Assembly: GCF_000758705.1 (NCBI RefSeq)
Contig: NZ_CP009287.1
Location: 7,102,465-7,166,464 of the forward strand
Length of the DNA: 64,000 nucleotides
Source: Paenibacillus graminis
GTDB taxonomy: Bacteria; Bacillota; Bacilli; Paenibacillales; Paenibacillaceae
Reading direction: 5' to 3'
The notes beneath the pieces are model-generated. The model made no database searches, had not been told where the DNA came from, and was given only the letters and a program-made list of their open reading frames with translations. Numbering within the stretch: the stretch's first letter is position 1; each line of letters starts with the position of its first letter. Shown here one piece after another: positions 1 to 6,673 of the stretch. The position numbers and the translations under genes are program-made.

Positions 1-285
1 TGAAACAGAAATTGAATTGTACTCAATTGAGCCTGATGCAATATGATAATGTGCATTTTTCCACGTAAAAAACAGATTACTTTTACCACCTATGATCATT
101 ATTTCTGCTTTTTCTGTTCTATCATATTCTATGAATTCTATCAATTCATTAAAATCCTCCATAAAGCCTAACATATAAAACAAATCTAGAGCAGAATATG
201 AAAACAACTCTCCATCCTCACCCAAAGATACCCCATGTGCTGTAATATCGGTGAATGGCTCTATTAGCAAAAAATGAATCGGCAT
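1..285 (-). CDS. hypothetical protein, partial (runs off the left edge)
   Basis: An open minus-strand frame runs from an ATG at 285-283 through base 1 without a stop, giving the first 95 residues of a longer protein. An in-frame TTG at 294-292 is an alternative start. The stop codon of the SEC-C gene lies just upstream (301-299), so the two are probably co-transcribed and may be translationally coupled; the G-rich end of the SEC-C gene (about 305-319) could serve as ribosome-binding site. The visible part is acidic and hydrophobic (MPIHFLLIEPFTDITAHG at its start) and has no motif I recognise. Base composition is AT-rich like the next two genes. Whether the gene is intact cannot be judged from this window. 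Confidence 0.5.
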   Translation of the reverse strand, partial: MPIHFLLIEPFTDITAHGVSLGEDGELFSYSALDLFYMLGFMEDFNELIEFIEYDRTEKAEIMIIGGKSNLFFTWKNAHYHIASGSIEYNSISVS

Positions 286-298
286 CTCGGCCAAAATA

Positions 299-1459
299 TC
301 AAATGCATACCCCCCCTTTTAATTCTTTCCTGTAATACGTCTCGCAAAGTCGCAGTTGATTGCTCTCATGCAATAAATTAAATGCCATGATTTCAGCGTC
401 AATGCTTTCAGGATTATCAAAGTCACCTTTATCTATTGCAACCAACACTCTACCTTCGCTAACAGCCATAAATGCTAAACGGTTATTTGTAAATGGTTTA
501 CCTGTATCTTTATTAAAAATTCTAGGTGCAATGAGAACTCGCGAACGATCATTATTCGAAAAATTGAAAGTATTTTCTATTAATTTCCCCCATGTTAACC
601 TGATATGGTGATGGAATTCTTCTACTGTTGCCAAAGAAAGCAGCTTTTTGTACAAATCGACCAGAATTGATGCATTATAAATTGGGTAATATTCTTTCTT
701 ATAAACGAAGAAATGACGCATTTCAATTGGACATTTTTGATATCCCATTATTTGAAATGCATGCTTAGAAAGTTCTACAAACTCTTTTGAATTAAACAGA
801 GAATTCGCTGCTACCCAAAATTGTTCTGAGGGCATCTCAAATGCGATATGATAATCTTCACCAGGAGAAGATATGTTACTATCAGTCAGCATATTTATTA
901 TTTTTTGGTTATAATGCAATACAGCCTTAAGTTCACCTTTCATTTCAAGAACTTCGGCTAACTCAGGAAGAAAATTCATTACAGCATATACCTGTTCGTG
1001 ACCAGTACCAATTACTACTGGATAAGTCTCACCATCAACAATTATTTTAACTTCACCAAAGTCATTTAGTGTCAAATCTTCTCTATAGGTAATCGGCAAA
1101 TAAATAGAAATTGCATCAAAGAACTCTTTGAATTCGGAATATTGCTTAATATTTCGATTACCGAACTTTGTAGTATTACTTAATGAATGGTTAAGTGTTA
1201 ATTCTTGTGCTAACGCCGAACGATTATCGGCCCAAGAATTAATGCAAAATATAGCTCTGGTGACATCATCAATGGTATAAAGGGATATGATTTTTCCAAG
1301 CTCTTTGGAGGTAGCCTCAATATATTCGAAATCAGAAATACACTCATCAATCAGGACCGTATTTGTATTTGAAGCTTTCCTTAATGGTTTATTAATACAG
1401 CACTTTTTATACTTCTTTCCACTTCCACAAATACAAGAATCATTACGACCAATCGCCAT
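299..1459 (-). CDS. SEC-C zinc-motif protein of unknown function
   Basis: The N-terminus carries a SEC-C zinc-binding motif (CICGSGKKYKKCC, about residues 9-21 from the chosen start), the metal ligand set first described at the C-terminus of SecA and found on many unrelated proteins. The remaining roughly 360 residues match no family I can name; they are soluble, with no signal peptide or membrane segment. I chose the ATG at 1459 because GGGAGG lies 8 nt upstream; a TTG two codons earlier is possible. The gene is AT-rich, unlike rlmH and the core genes to the right, which suggests it belongs to an accessory block. It reads into the partial ORF at the left edge. The zinc-motif call is firm; the function is unknown. 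Confidence 0.75.
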   Translation of the reverse strand: MAIGRNDSCICGSGKKYKKCCINKPLRKASNTNTVLIDECISDFEYIEATSKELGKIISLYTIDDVTRAIFCINSWADNRSALAQELTLNHSLSNTTKFGNRNIKQYSEFKEFFDAISIYLPITYREDLTLNDFGEVKIIVDGETYPVVIGTGHEQVYAVMNFLPELAEVLEMKGELKAVLHYNQKIINMLTDSNISSPGEDYHIAFEMPSEQFWVAANSLFNSKEFVELSKHAFQIMGYQKCPIEMRHFFVYKKEYYPIYNASILVDLYKKLLSLATVEEFHHHIRLTWGKLIENTFNFSNNDRSRVLIAPRIFNKDTGKPFTNNRLAFMAVSEGRVLVAIDKGDFDNPESIDAEIMAFNLLHESNQLRLCETYYRKELKGGVCI

Positions 1460-1762
1460 TTCCAAAGCCTCCCGCCATTTTACTTAGGTATATTATCTTC
1501 AGATGGGCTCCTAAATCAATTATGTAGAACGCTATTTCTAATAGCAGTTTAAAAAATTATCATCTTCACCTCAATAAAAGAGTATAAACAATCCTATCAA
1601 GATAATTTTTTGTGTATTAATCGAATAAACCTCCACATTCTCCGACGACTTAGGCGGTATGGACAACGAAGTAAGTACAATAATTATATAATAATTCTGA
1701 AACGAAACCAAACATAAGTTCCTACGTAATACGCTTATACATAAATTTAGGAGGAAAGTAAT
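1460..1762. other. AT-rich intergenic region, no gene seen
   Basis: This 300-bp divergent spacer between the SEC-C gene (leftward) and the membrane-protein locus (rightward) must hold promoters for both. It contains a near-palindrome rich in A/T around 1679-1696 that includes a TATAAT-like string, but no convincing paired -35. A 74-codon minus-strand frame here has no ribosome-binding site and a low-complexity translation, so I do not call it. Confidence 0.5.
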
Positions 1763-2859
1763 ATGAGGAGAAATACAAATGCGAACAACCAACAAGATCT
1801 TTTTCTTTTGCAGAAAGAACAGGAAGATTAGTTCTTGTAACTACTGTAATTGGCGTTTTAGGAGTCGGTTATTATAAGCTTTTAATGCTTGCTATTAACA
1901 TTCTCTCTACCAAAATGTATATGAAATTTCCTCTTTCTATAGAGCACATTATTGTAACTTGCATGCTCTCTACCGGATGCCTAGTTCTAGTAAGCGCAAT
2001 TTACTATTCTTACTGCGAATTTTCTGCTCTTAACTATACGCAAAGGGGAGTAATGAGGAGGAAAAATATAAATAGAGCAGACGAAAGTTATTCTTCCCTG
2101 TTCAAATTTTCTTCCTTATATGCAGGCATCTCAATGATAGTTACTTTGTTATTCTTATTAACTGTTGGGCTTATCTTTCAAAATCGTTTTGTTATTGTCA
2201 TTACATGTTTAGTTGTAGTTCCCTTCGTAATTGCATTGCTTTTCAAGAAATTCAGAAAAGAACTACGCAAAGGAATAGTAAAACTGCGAAAATACGTGAT
2301 GAAAAATTGGAAAGTAATGGGTGCTTGGATATTTACTGCTTATATTATGTTAAACATCTTGATTATTGCTATGAGCAATTTACAAAAGCCCAGTTTTATT
2401 ATTAACTTTGTTAATGATAAAACAGTACCAATTAAGTTTCATTTTGAAAACAAAATTCCAGAGAAAGTAAACCTGAGCTTTTATTCTACAGATGATAAAG
2501 GAAACAATGCTGTGCTTACCCAAGAGGTAGAAGTAAATAAACTAGATTTCAAACGTTCATTTATAGAGGTGACTGAGAAGCAGATTTCAGAGAAAGCATC
2601 GTCTTCTATGGCTAACTTCCTGAATAAAGAAATGAATAAAGGTTTGAACGAAGCATACCTACCCGATAGGAGCCATTATGATTATAAATATGAAATTAAT
2701 TCATTTGATTTCTTGAAATCAGGGAAAAACTTTGTGATTATTCAATTTGAAATAGATTCCTTGAGTAATAATCGAGTCTACAAAGTTGTCAATGAAATTG
2801 ATGTCAAAGATAGAGAAACATTCATAATTAATACAGAAGAGTTCTCGTCAGGCAATTAA
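1763..2859 (+). pseudogene. hypothetical multi-pass membrane protein with an apparent frameshift near its start
   Basis: A good ribosome-binding site (TAGGAGG) precedes ATG 1763, but that frame stops after 22 codons. The neighbouring frame is open from about 1762 through the stop at 2857-2859 and encodes a coherent hydrophobic protein. The two frames join if one T is added in the T-run at 1800-1804, giving about 365 residues. Predicted membrane segments lie near the joined N-terminus (VLVTTVIGVLGVGYY), in the next 100 residues and around LNILIIAMSNL; the last 170 residues look extracytoplasmic. If the shift is real, translation may restart at ATG 1885 (324 aa), which has no good Shine-Dalgarno. 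This could be a sequencing error, a decayed gene or programmed slippage. I recognise no family. Confidence 0.6.
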
Positions 2860-2985
2860 ATAACCAGAGATTGCTATATCTCAGAATATATTTATACTAT
2901 TTAAAAACTTCACAGAAGCCCGTTTACGCACCATCCCGACCTGAGTCTGACCTACCCCACTCCTATGGTCTATATGCTGTAAATA

Positions 2986-3007
2986 CAGGCTCCTGCGAGC
3001 TTTTTTT
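2986..3007 (+). terminator. short rho-independent terminator
   Basis: A small hairpin (AGGCTC, loop CTGC, GAGCTT) runs straight into seven T residues on the plus strand. It would end the transcript of the membrane-protein locus, which stops 130 bp upstream. It lies directly against the 3' end of the convergent rlmH gene. Confidence 0.55.
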
Positions 3008-3021
3008 CAAAAAACTTGCCC

Positions 3022-3501
3022 CTACTTATGATACGGTTCACCGCGATTTATCTTCACCGCCCGATAAATCTGCTCGGTGAGCACCAGCCGCATGAGCTGA
3101 TGAGGCAGCGTCATGCGCCCGAAGCTCATGCGCTGCTGGGCGCGGTGCATGACGTCATCGGAGAGCCCGTGGCTCCCTCCGATGACAAAGACGACATGGC
3201 TCGTCCCATAGGTGCCGAGCCGGTCGATCTCTGCGGCAAGCTCTTCCGAGCTCCAGAGCTTGCCGTCGATCGCGAGCGCAATGACATGCGCCTCGCTCTT
3301 GATGTGCGCGAGGATGCGTTCGCCCTCGCGCGCTTTCACCTGCACGATCTCCGCGATGCTCAGAGAGTCAGGAGCCTTCTCATCCGCCACCTCAATCATC
3401 TGGAATTTGAGGTAAGGCGTCAGCCGTTTGGCATATTCTGCGATGCCGAGCGTCAAGTATTTTTCCTTTAGTTTGCCTACACTAATCATTTGAATGAACA
3501 T
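3022..3501 (-). CDS. rlmH: 23S rRNA (pseudouridine1915-N3)-methyltransferase RlmH
   Basis: RlmH methylates pseudouridine 1915 in helix 69 of 23S rRNA on assembled 70S ribosomes, using S-adenosylmethionine. The product is the standard 159 residues. The SPOUT-fold knot shows the SAM-binding loop ([10 protein letters not shown], residues 105-114), the [17 protein letters not shown] helix (132-148) and the invariant C-terminal INRGEPYHK. The start at 3501 has GGAGGG close upstream. RlmH (OrfX in staphylococci) is the known chromosomal target of SCC elements, which insert at its last codons. Here the GC-rich gene abuts AT-rich accessory DNA exactly at its stop codon. It is divergent from the IF-3-like gene. 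Confidence 0.97.
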   Translation of the reverse strand: MFIQMISVGKLKEKYLTLGIAEYAKRLTPYLKFQMIEVADEKAPDSLSIAEIVQVKAREGERILAHIKSEAHVIALAIDGKLWSSEELAAEIDRLGTYGTSHVVFVIGGSHGLSDDVMHRAQQRMSFGRMTLPHQLMRLVLTEQIYRAVKINRGEPYHK

Positions 3502-3641
3502 AAACCCTCCATCTATCTGCTTTCGTCATGAATGTATTTTCTCTCCGGTCAACCGTGGAGCCCGCCAGTGAATCTGTCCTTTGTAGTTTATCATATGCCT
3601 GTCTAAAACACGCAACGTGCTGCAAAAGAGGCTCTTCACAT

Positions 3642-3670
3642 TTGAACCGCAAGCCCTTTGTGTATATGAT
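3642..3670 (+). promoter_or_regulatory. sigma-A promoter of the IF-3-like gene
   Basis: TTGAAC (3642-3647) and TATGAT (3665-3670) are separated by exactly 17 bp, 35 bp before the start codon at 3705. This is a strong match to the housekeeping consensus and supports the start chosen for the downstream gene over the longer open frame that begins at 3528. Confidence 0.7.
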
Positions 3671-3704
3671 AGTTTTATCAATGTGTACAGGGAGGCTGCG
3701 TTGC

Positions 3705-4226
3705 ATGGCCGTATTGTTAAATGAGCAAATCAGAGCATCCGAGGTGGTGCTTACAGGACTTCGGGGCGAGCAGCTGGGGGTTGTCTCCAGACTGGAGGCT
3801 TTGGCGCTGGCCAAGGCGGCAGGCGCTGACCTCGTCTGCACCTCGCTGATGAGCAGTCCGCCCCCCTGCAGCCTGATGGCGAAGGGCAAAGCGAAGGCGG
3901 CCGCGCAGAAGGAGACAGCGGCCGGGCGCAAGTCCGGTGCAGACCGGCAAGCAGGCGGGAACGGCAAGAAAGAGAAGGTCAAGGAGCTGCGCTTCACGGC
4001 TCAGATCGAGGAGCATGACTACGATACCAAGCTGCGGCAGGCGGACAAGCATCTGCGCTCCGGCAAGCCGGTGCAGCTTGTCGTGAAGGCTTCCGGTGCA
4101 AAGGAAGCAGCGGCCGCCAAGGCGGTCATCGAGCGGCTGGTCGCCGACCTTAAGGAAGCCGGCGTCAAAGACACCGGAATTCAATCCGGCGGCAAGGGCT
4201 CGCAGGTAAAACTGAATCCCCGGTGA
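3705..4226 (+). CDS. divergent translation initiation factor IF-3-like protein
   Basis: The product is 173 residues, the usual IF-3 length. The N-domain keeps the IF-3 signature: NEQIR (6-10), GEQLGV, EALALA, ADLV and PPPCSLMAKGK in place of the usual KPPVCRIMDYGK. An Ala/Lys/Gly-rich linker follows, and then a C-domain with IEEHDYDTKLRQA, LRSGKPV and a terminal KGSQVKLNP. The C-domain has lost the family's RFRGRE strand, replaced by VVKASGAKEAAAAK. IF-3 normally uses its C-domain to bind the 30S platform and reject wrong initiator tRNAs. I infer a paralogue with altered 30S contacts, perhaps a ribosome hibernation or stress factor. ATG 3705 has GGAGG 9 nt upstream. Its GC is higher than that of its surroundings. 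The true infC is expected elsewhere with rpmI-rplT. Confidence 0.85.
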   Translation: MAVLLNEQIRASEVVLTGLRGEQLGVVSRLEALALAKAAGADLVCTSLMSSPPPCSLMAKGKAKAAAQKETAAGRKSGADRQAGGNGKKEKVKELRFTAQIEEHDYDTKLRQADKHLRSGKPVQLVVKASGAKEAAAAKAVIERLVADLKEAGVKDTGIQSGGKGSQVKLNPR

Positions 4227-4265
4227 GCCTTGCTGCCTCACCGTCCTTAGCCTTACCCTAGAAAG

Positions 4266-4310
4266 GCCAAACGATCCTAACCGCAGGACGCGGAGGATTG
4301 TTTGGCTTTT
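4266..4310 (+). terminator. rho-independent terminator of the IF-3-like gene
   Basis: A 13-bp stem with one mismatch (GCCAAACGATCCT at 4266-4278, AGGATTGTTTGGC at 4294-4306) closes a 15-nt loop and is followed by TTTT. It begins 40 bp after the IF-3-like stop codon. Confidence 0.8.
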
Positions 4311-4519
4311 AATTCAGCTTGATAATTTCGATCACTCTGTTTTGCTGAGACATTGTCCGCACATGCCGTCAATCTGGTATTGATAGAGCTCTGTACTGCC
4401 CGAACCTTAGCAGTCCAGACCATAGAATTTCCGCCTTTATATTTCGTTTCAACCCCATCTACAACTACTTTTCCCGAGAGAAACCCCGCCTTTTTAATCC
4501 ACGTATGCTGTAAACTCAT
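4277..4519 (-). CDS. small hypothetical ORF, doubtful
   Basis: An 80-codon minus-strand frame starts at ATG 4519 (or TTG 4531, four codons earlier). The translation looks protein-like (YKGGNSMVWTAKVRAVQSS, then ADNVSAKQSDRNYQAEL) with no low complexity. However, there is no clear ribosome-binding site, and its 3' end overlaps the terminator of the opposing IF-3-like gene. It may be a fragment of a decayed gene in the same relic zone as the TetR and ankyrin remnants. I recognise no family. Confidence 0.3.
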   Translation of the reverse strand: MSLQHTWIKKAGFLSGKVVVDGVETKYKGGNSMVWTAKVRAVQSSINTRLTACADNVSAKQSDRNYQAELKAKQSSASCG

Positions 4520-4559
4520 TTTTAGAGCCAATACCCGATTTGTTTACTGCTGCGCTTTT

Positions 4560-4800
4560 TTATTTATGAAAAAATCGAATGAGGGATGAGATTTCCTCTA
4601 AGGTTTCTTTTTGACCATTTTTGATCCACATTACCCAAATTTCAAACACGCCGGCACTCATAAAATCAATCCAATAGCTTCGTTTCGCACCTGTCCAGTC
4701 TGGGAAGGGAATGATCTCATCAAAATATTGAGTAATAGGGTACTTAAAGATCTGATAGAGCAGCTCTTTGCAATCATTTTCAATGACTATTTTCGTTTTT
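4560..4800 (-). pseudogene. C-terminal remnant of a TetR/AcrR-family regulator
   Basis: Reading the minus strand from about 4800 to the stop at 4562-4560 gives an uninterrupted 75-80 residue segment. It contains DCKELLYQIFKYPITQYFDE, then SYWIDFMSAGVFEIWVMWI and KETLEEISSLIRFF. This is the typical C-terminal helix pair of TetR-family repressors, in which an aromatic-rich helix is followed by a W-I-x-N-G-x-K-E-T-x-E-E turn. The DNA-binding N-terminal half is missing: the frame runs back into the 3' end of the nitroreductase gene. I infer that a deletion fused the two loci and destroyed a regulator that once sat next to, or controlled, the nitroreductase. Confidence 0.7.
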
Positions 4801-5548
4801 TTCCAACAGCGCCTAGGAAAAGGATAAATTCTTCATCACCGTTTAAGCCTAATACCTCGTCGATTAGGTTTTGGTCATAAATACCTATCGCACAAGCTCC
4901 TGCATCGATCGATTCGCTTGCCAGATAAAGGTTCTGAGAGACATGTCCAATATCAATCAGGATTTTTTTATGTGCTGAGATATCATATTTCCATTCGGAA
5001 CGGTATGGAATTGTACTCCATGCGAACATTACGGCAGCCTTTTTCGAGAAATTCGGGACAAATGGCTGGTCTAATGTGATGGCATCAATTTTTTCGTCCA
5101 TCTCATCCAATTCAGACATAAATAAGAGCTTGTGTTCCACCGGTAAATATCTGTAGATTCCTTGGCGGATTCCCTCCACCCGCATAATGAAAAGATAGGT
5201 TTCAAAGGTATGTGTTGCGCCACTGCACGGCACAGTTCGAAGGGTAAGTCCGGTCTTCGTTGTACTTGTTATTCCTTGAGTAGCCCATAATAGATAGGAT
5301 AACTCTTCGAGCTGTAAACTTTCCTCAGAATAAAATCGCGTACTTCTTCTTTCCTTTATACAGTCATAAATATTTGATTTTTTAACAACATTCCCATTAC
5401 ATTCCGGGAGGTCAATAATGACGGATGAAGAGGAATAAGGTTTAACGGTCATTGGTTTTGGCAGACCCTTTATCTTATCTGTTTTCACATGTTTAAATTC
5501 AAGAAAGTTAGACTTCAAGAAACTTCTTTGCTGTTCATATGGCCCCAT
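4787..5548 (-). CDS. SagB/ThcOx-type nitroreductase-family oxidoreductase
   Basis: This 253-residue protein belongs to the FMN-dependent nitroreductase superfamily. It shows the RRSTRFY flavin-binding entry motif (IKERRSTRFYSEE), the RTVPCSGATHTFETYLF stretch typical of SagB-type dehydrogenases, and a C-terminal EFILFLGAVGKK. The subfamily includes the azoline oxidases of ribosomally made peptides, but no precursor peptide, cyclodehydratase or protease gene is nearby, so it is better treated as a stand-alone oxidoreductase of unknown substrate. I start at the second ATG (5548) because GGGAGG lies 7 nt upstream; the first ATG (5563) has nothing suitable. It has its own promoter with an Fnr/Rex-type palindrome, which implies induction when oxygen is low or the cell is reduced. 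Confidence 0.85.
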   Translation of the reverse strand: MGPYEQQRSFLKSNFLEFKHVKTDKIKGLPKPMTVKPYSSSSVIIDLPECNGNVVKKSNIYDCIKERRSTRFYSEESLQLEELSYLLWATQGITSTTKTGLTLRTVPCSGATHTFETYLFIMRVEGIRQGIYRYLPVEHKLLFMSELDEMDEKIDAITLDQPFVPNFSKKAAVMFAWSTIPYRSEWKYDISAHKKILIDIGHVSQNLYLASESIDAGACAIGIYDQNLIDEVLGLNGDEEFILFLGAVGKKRK

Positions 5549-5582
5549 AATAGAACCTCCCATGATCTTTTTACTCTATAAA

Positions 5583-5624
5583 AGTATACATGCCCAGGTA
5601 TTCGTGGTTGTGATTTGAATCACG
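5583..5624 (-). promoter_or_regulatory. nitroreductase promoter with a CRP/FNR- or Rex-type operator
   Basis: On the minus strand a TATACT -10 box (5588-5583) has no consensus -35. Instead, TGTGA-N6-TCACG (5609-5624 on the plus strand) is centred 40.5 bp upstream of the start site inferred from the -10. That is where Fnr/CRP-family activators sit at class II promoters. Rex recognises a similar core, but a Rex repressor site would more often overlap the start site. Confidence 0.55.
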
Positions 5625-5644
5625 AACCAATGAGGTGAATTGGT

Positions 5645-6011
5645 TAATCAGGGGTAACTTATCGCTTGTATCGCAGCAAACGGAGGTTGTAAAGCTGCTG
5701 GTAGAACACGGCGTCAACCTGAATGTTCATCCGGCTTTTTTGCGTGCTGTCCGCTATCTGACCATTACCTGAAGACTTTGACATATTTGCTCGATCAGGG
5801 GGTGGACATCAATTATAATAAACCGGATAGGGTCTTCCTTATCAGGCGACTCCGTTAACTGTGGCTGCACGTATGGGTAATATAGCCATGGTCAAATTTT
5901 TGATTGAACACGGCGCGGATGTTACTATGGCGGAAAAGACGGAGAGCGGCCGTAATGGCTGATTATTTGAAGTCGCTGGAACCGGCTGATTTGCATAATG
6001 CGGTTAATTGA
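5645..6011 (+). pseudogene. ankyrin-repeat protein remnant, frameshifted
   Basis: Three ankyrin-like repeats can be read on the plus strand but in different frames: VVKLLVEHGVNLN, then TYLLDQGVDINYN, then TVAARMGNIAMVKFLIEHGADVT. A further frame change gives a plausible C-terminus, ADYLKSLEPADLHNAVN, ending at TGA 6009-6011. No start codon or ribosome-binding site remains. At least two frameshifts make this a decayed gene. It fills the gap between the nitroreductase promoter and the GNAT gene. Confidence 0.75.
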
Positions 6012-6047
6012 CCGATGAACAGAGAAGAGATGAAGGGGGAGTTCTGC

Positions 6048-6524
6048 ATGATTACGCTCAGAACAATCACTCTGGAAAACCGGCGTGCTATGTTTAACTT
6101 GGAAGTTTCAGAGGACCAACGGCAATTTGTTGCGTCTAATCTGTCAAGCGTGGCGTCTTGTTATGTTCTTGTAACCAATGGGGGACATCCATTTCCATTT
6201 GTCATTTATGATGATGAGCAGCCAGTCGGATTTGTTATGTTGGCCTATGGAACCACTGGATACGAAGAACCGTCAATCGCAGAAAACAACTATTGCATCA
6301 TGCGGCTGATGATTGACAAGCAATACCAAAATCGGGGTTATGGTCGGGAAGCCATGAAGAAAATCCTGGAATTTATTCGCACCTTTCCGGCAGGGCCAGC
6401 ACATTACTGCTGGATCCCTTATAAATCAGATAACATCGCTGCCAAAAAGCTTTATGAAGGCTTCGGCTTCCGTGACAATGGTGAAGTTTTCAACAACGAG
6501 TCAATAACCGTTTTGCAACTCTGA
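6048..6524 (+). CDS. GNAT-family N-acetyltransferase (BltD/SpeG-like)
   Basis: This 158-residue protein has the complete GNAT fold. ITLENRRAMFNLEVSEDQ forms the N-terminal strand and helix, PVGFVMLAYG the central strand, and RLMIDKQYQNRGYGREAM the acetyl-CoA pyrophosphate loop (Q/R-x-x-G-x-G/A pattern). NIAAKKLYEGFGFRDNGEV is the C-terminal strand-turn. The overall pattern resembles Bacillus BltD, a spermidine/spermine acetyltransferase, but the substrate is not proven. I start at ATG 6048 because GGGGGAG lies about 6 nt upstream; an earlier in-frame ATG (6015) sits right after the ankyrin remnant without a Shine-Dalgarno. It seems to be transcribed alone. Confidence 0.85.
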   Translation: MITLRTITLENRRAMFNLEVSEDQRQFVASNLSSVASCYVLVTNGGHPFPFVIYDDEQPVGFVMLAYGTTGYEEPSIAENNYCIMRLMIDKQYQNRGYGREAMKKILEFIRTFPAGPAHYCWIPYKSDNIAAKKLYEGFGFRDNGEVFNNESITVLQL

Positions 6525-6587
6525 TTTGCTGCCAAACCGTTGAAGAAAGTGAGTTCCAAGGAAGGGTCATCCGCAAATGCCGGCCTA

Positions 6588-6630
6588 AAAACTTGCCGTT
6601 ACAGACAGCGGGGTGAACCGTATCGTAAGT
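6588..6630 (+). repeat. inverted copy of the rlmH 3' end (att-like sequence)
   Basis: GGTGAACCGTATCGTAAGT (from 6606) matches the last codons of rlmH (GGTGAACCGTATCATAAGT on the minus strand at about 3039-3021) with one mismatch, and weaker similarity continues on the downstream side (GGCAAAAACTT against GGGCAAGTTTT). In the rlmH frame it would read RGEPYRK. The copy is in the opposite orientation to rlmH. It lies in a 150-bp spacer between the GNAT gene and the end of the kinase gene that otherwise shows nothing. Confidence 0.5.
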
Positions 6631-6673
6631 CGGCAAAAACTTCGCTGTGTTGTACACTACAATTTGGGTTGAA

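Noticed and set aside
1571..1795. 74-codon minus-strand frame left of the membrane-protein locus
   Set aside because: No ribosome-binding site; hydrophobic low-information translation in AT-rich spacer.
3016..3471. Long plus-strand frame opposite rlmH
   Set aside because: It is the antisense of a conserved GC-rich gene; no ribosome-binding site and no family pattern.
4787..5548. Ribosomal peptide (azoline) biosynthesis cluster around the SagB-type gene
   Set aside because: No precursor peptide, cyclodehydratase, protease or exporter gene is close by.
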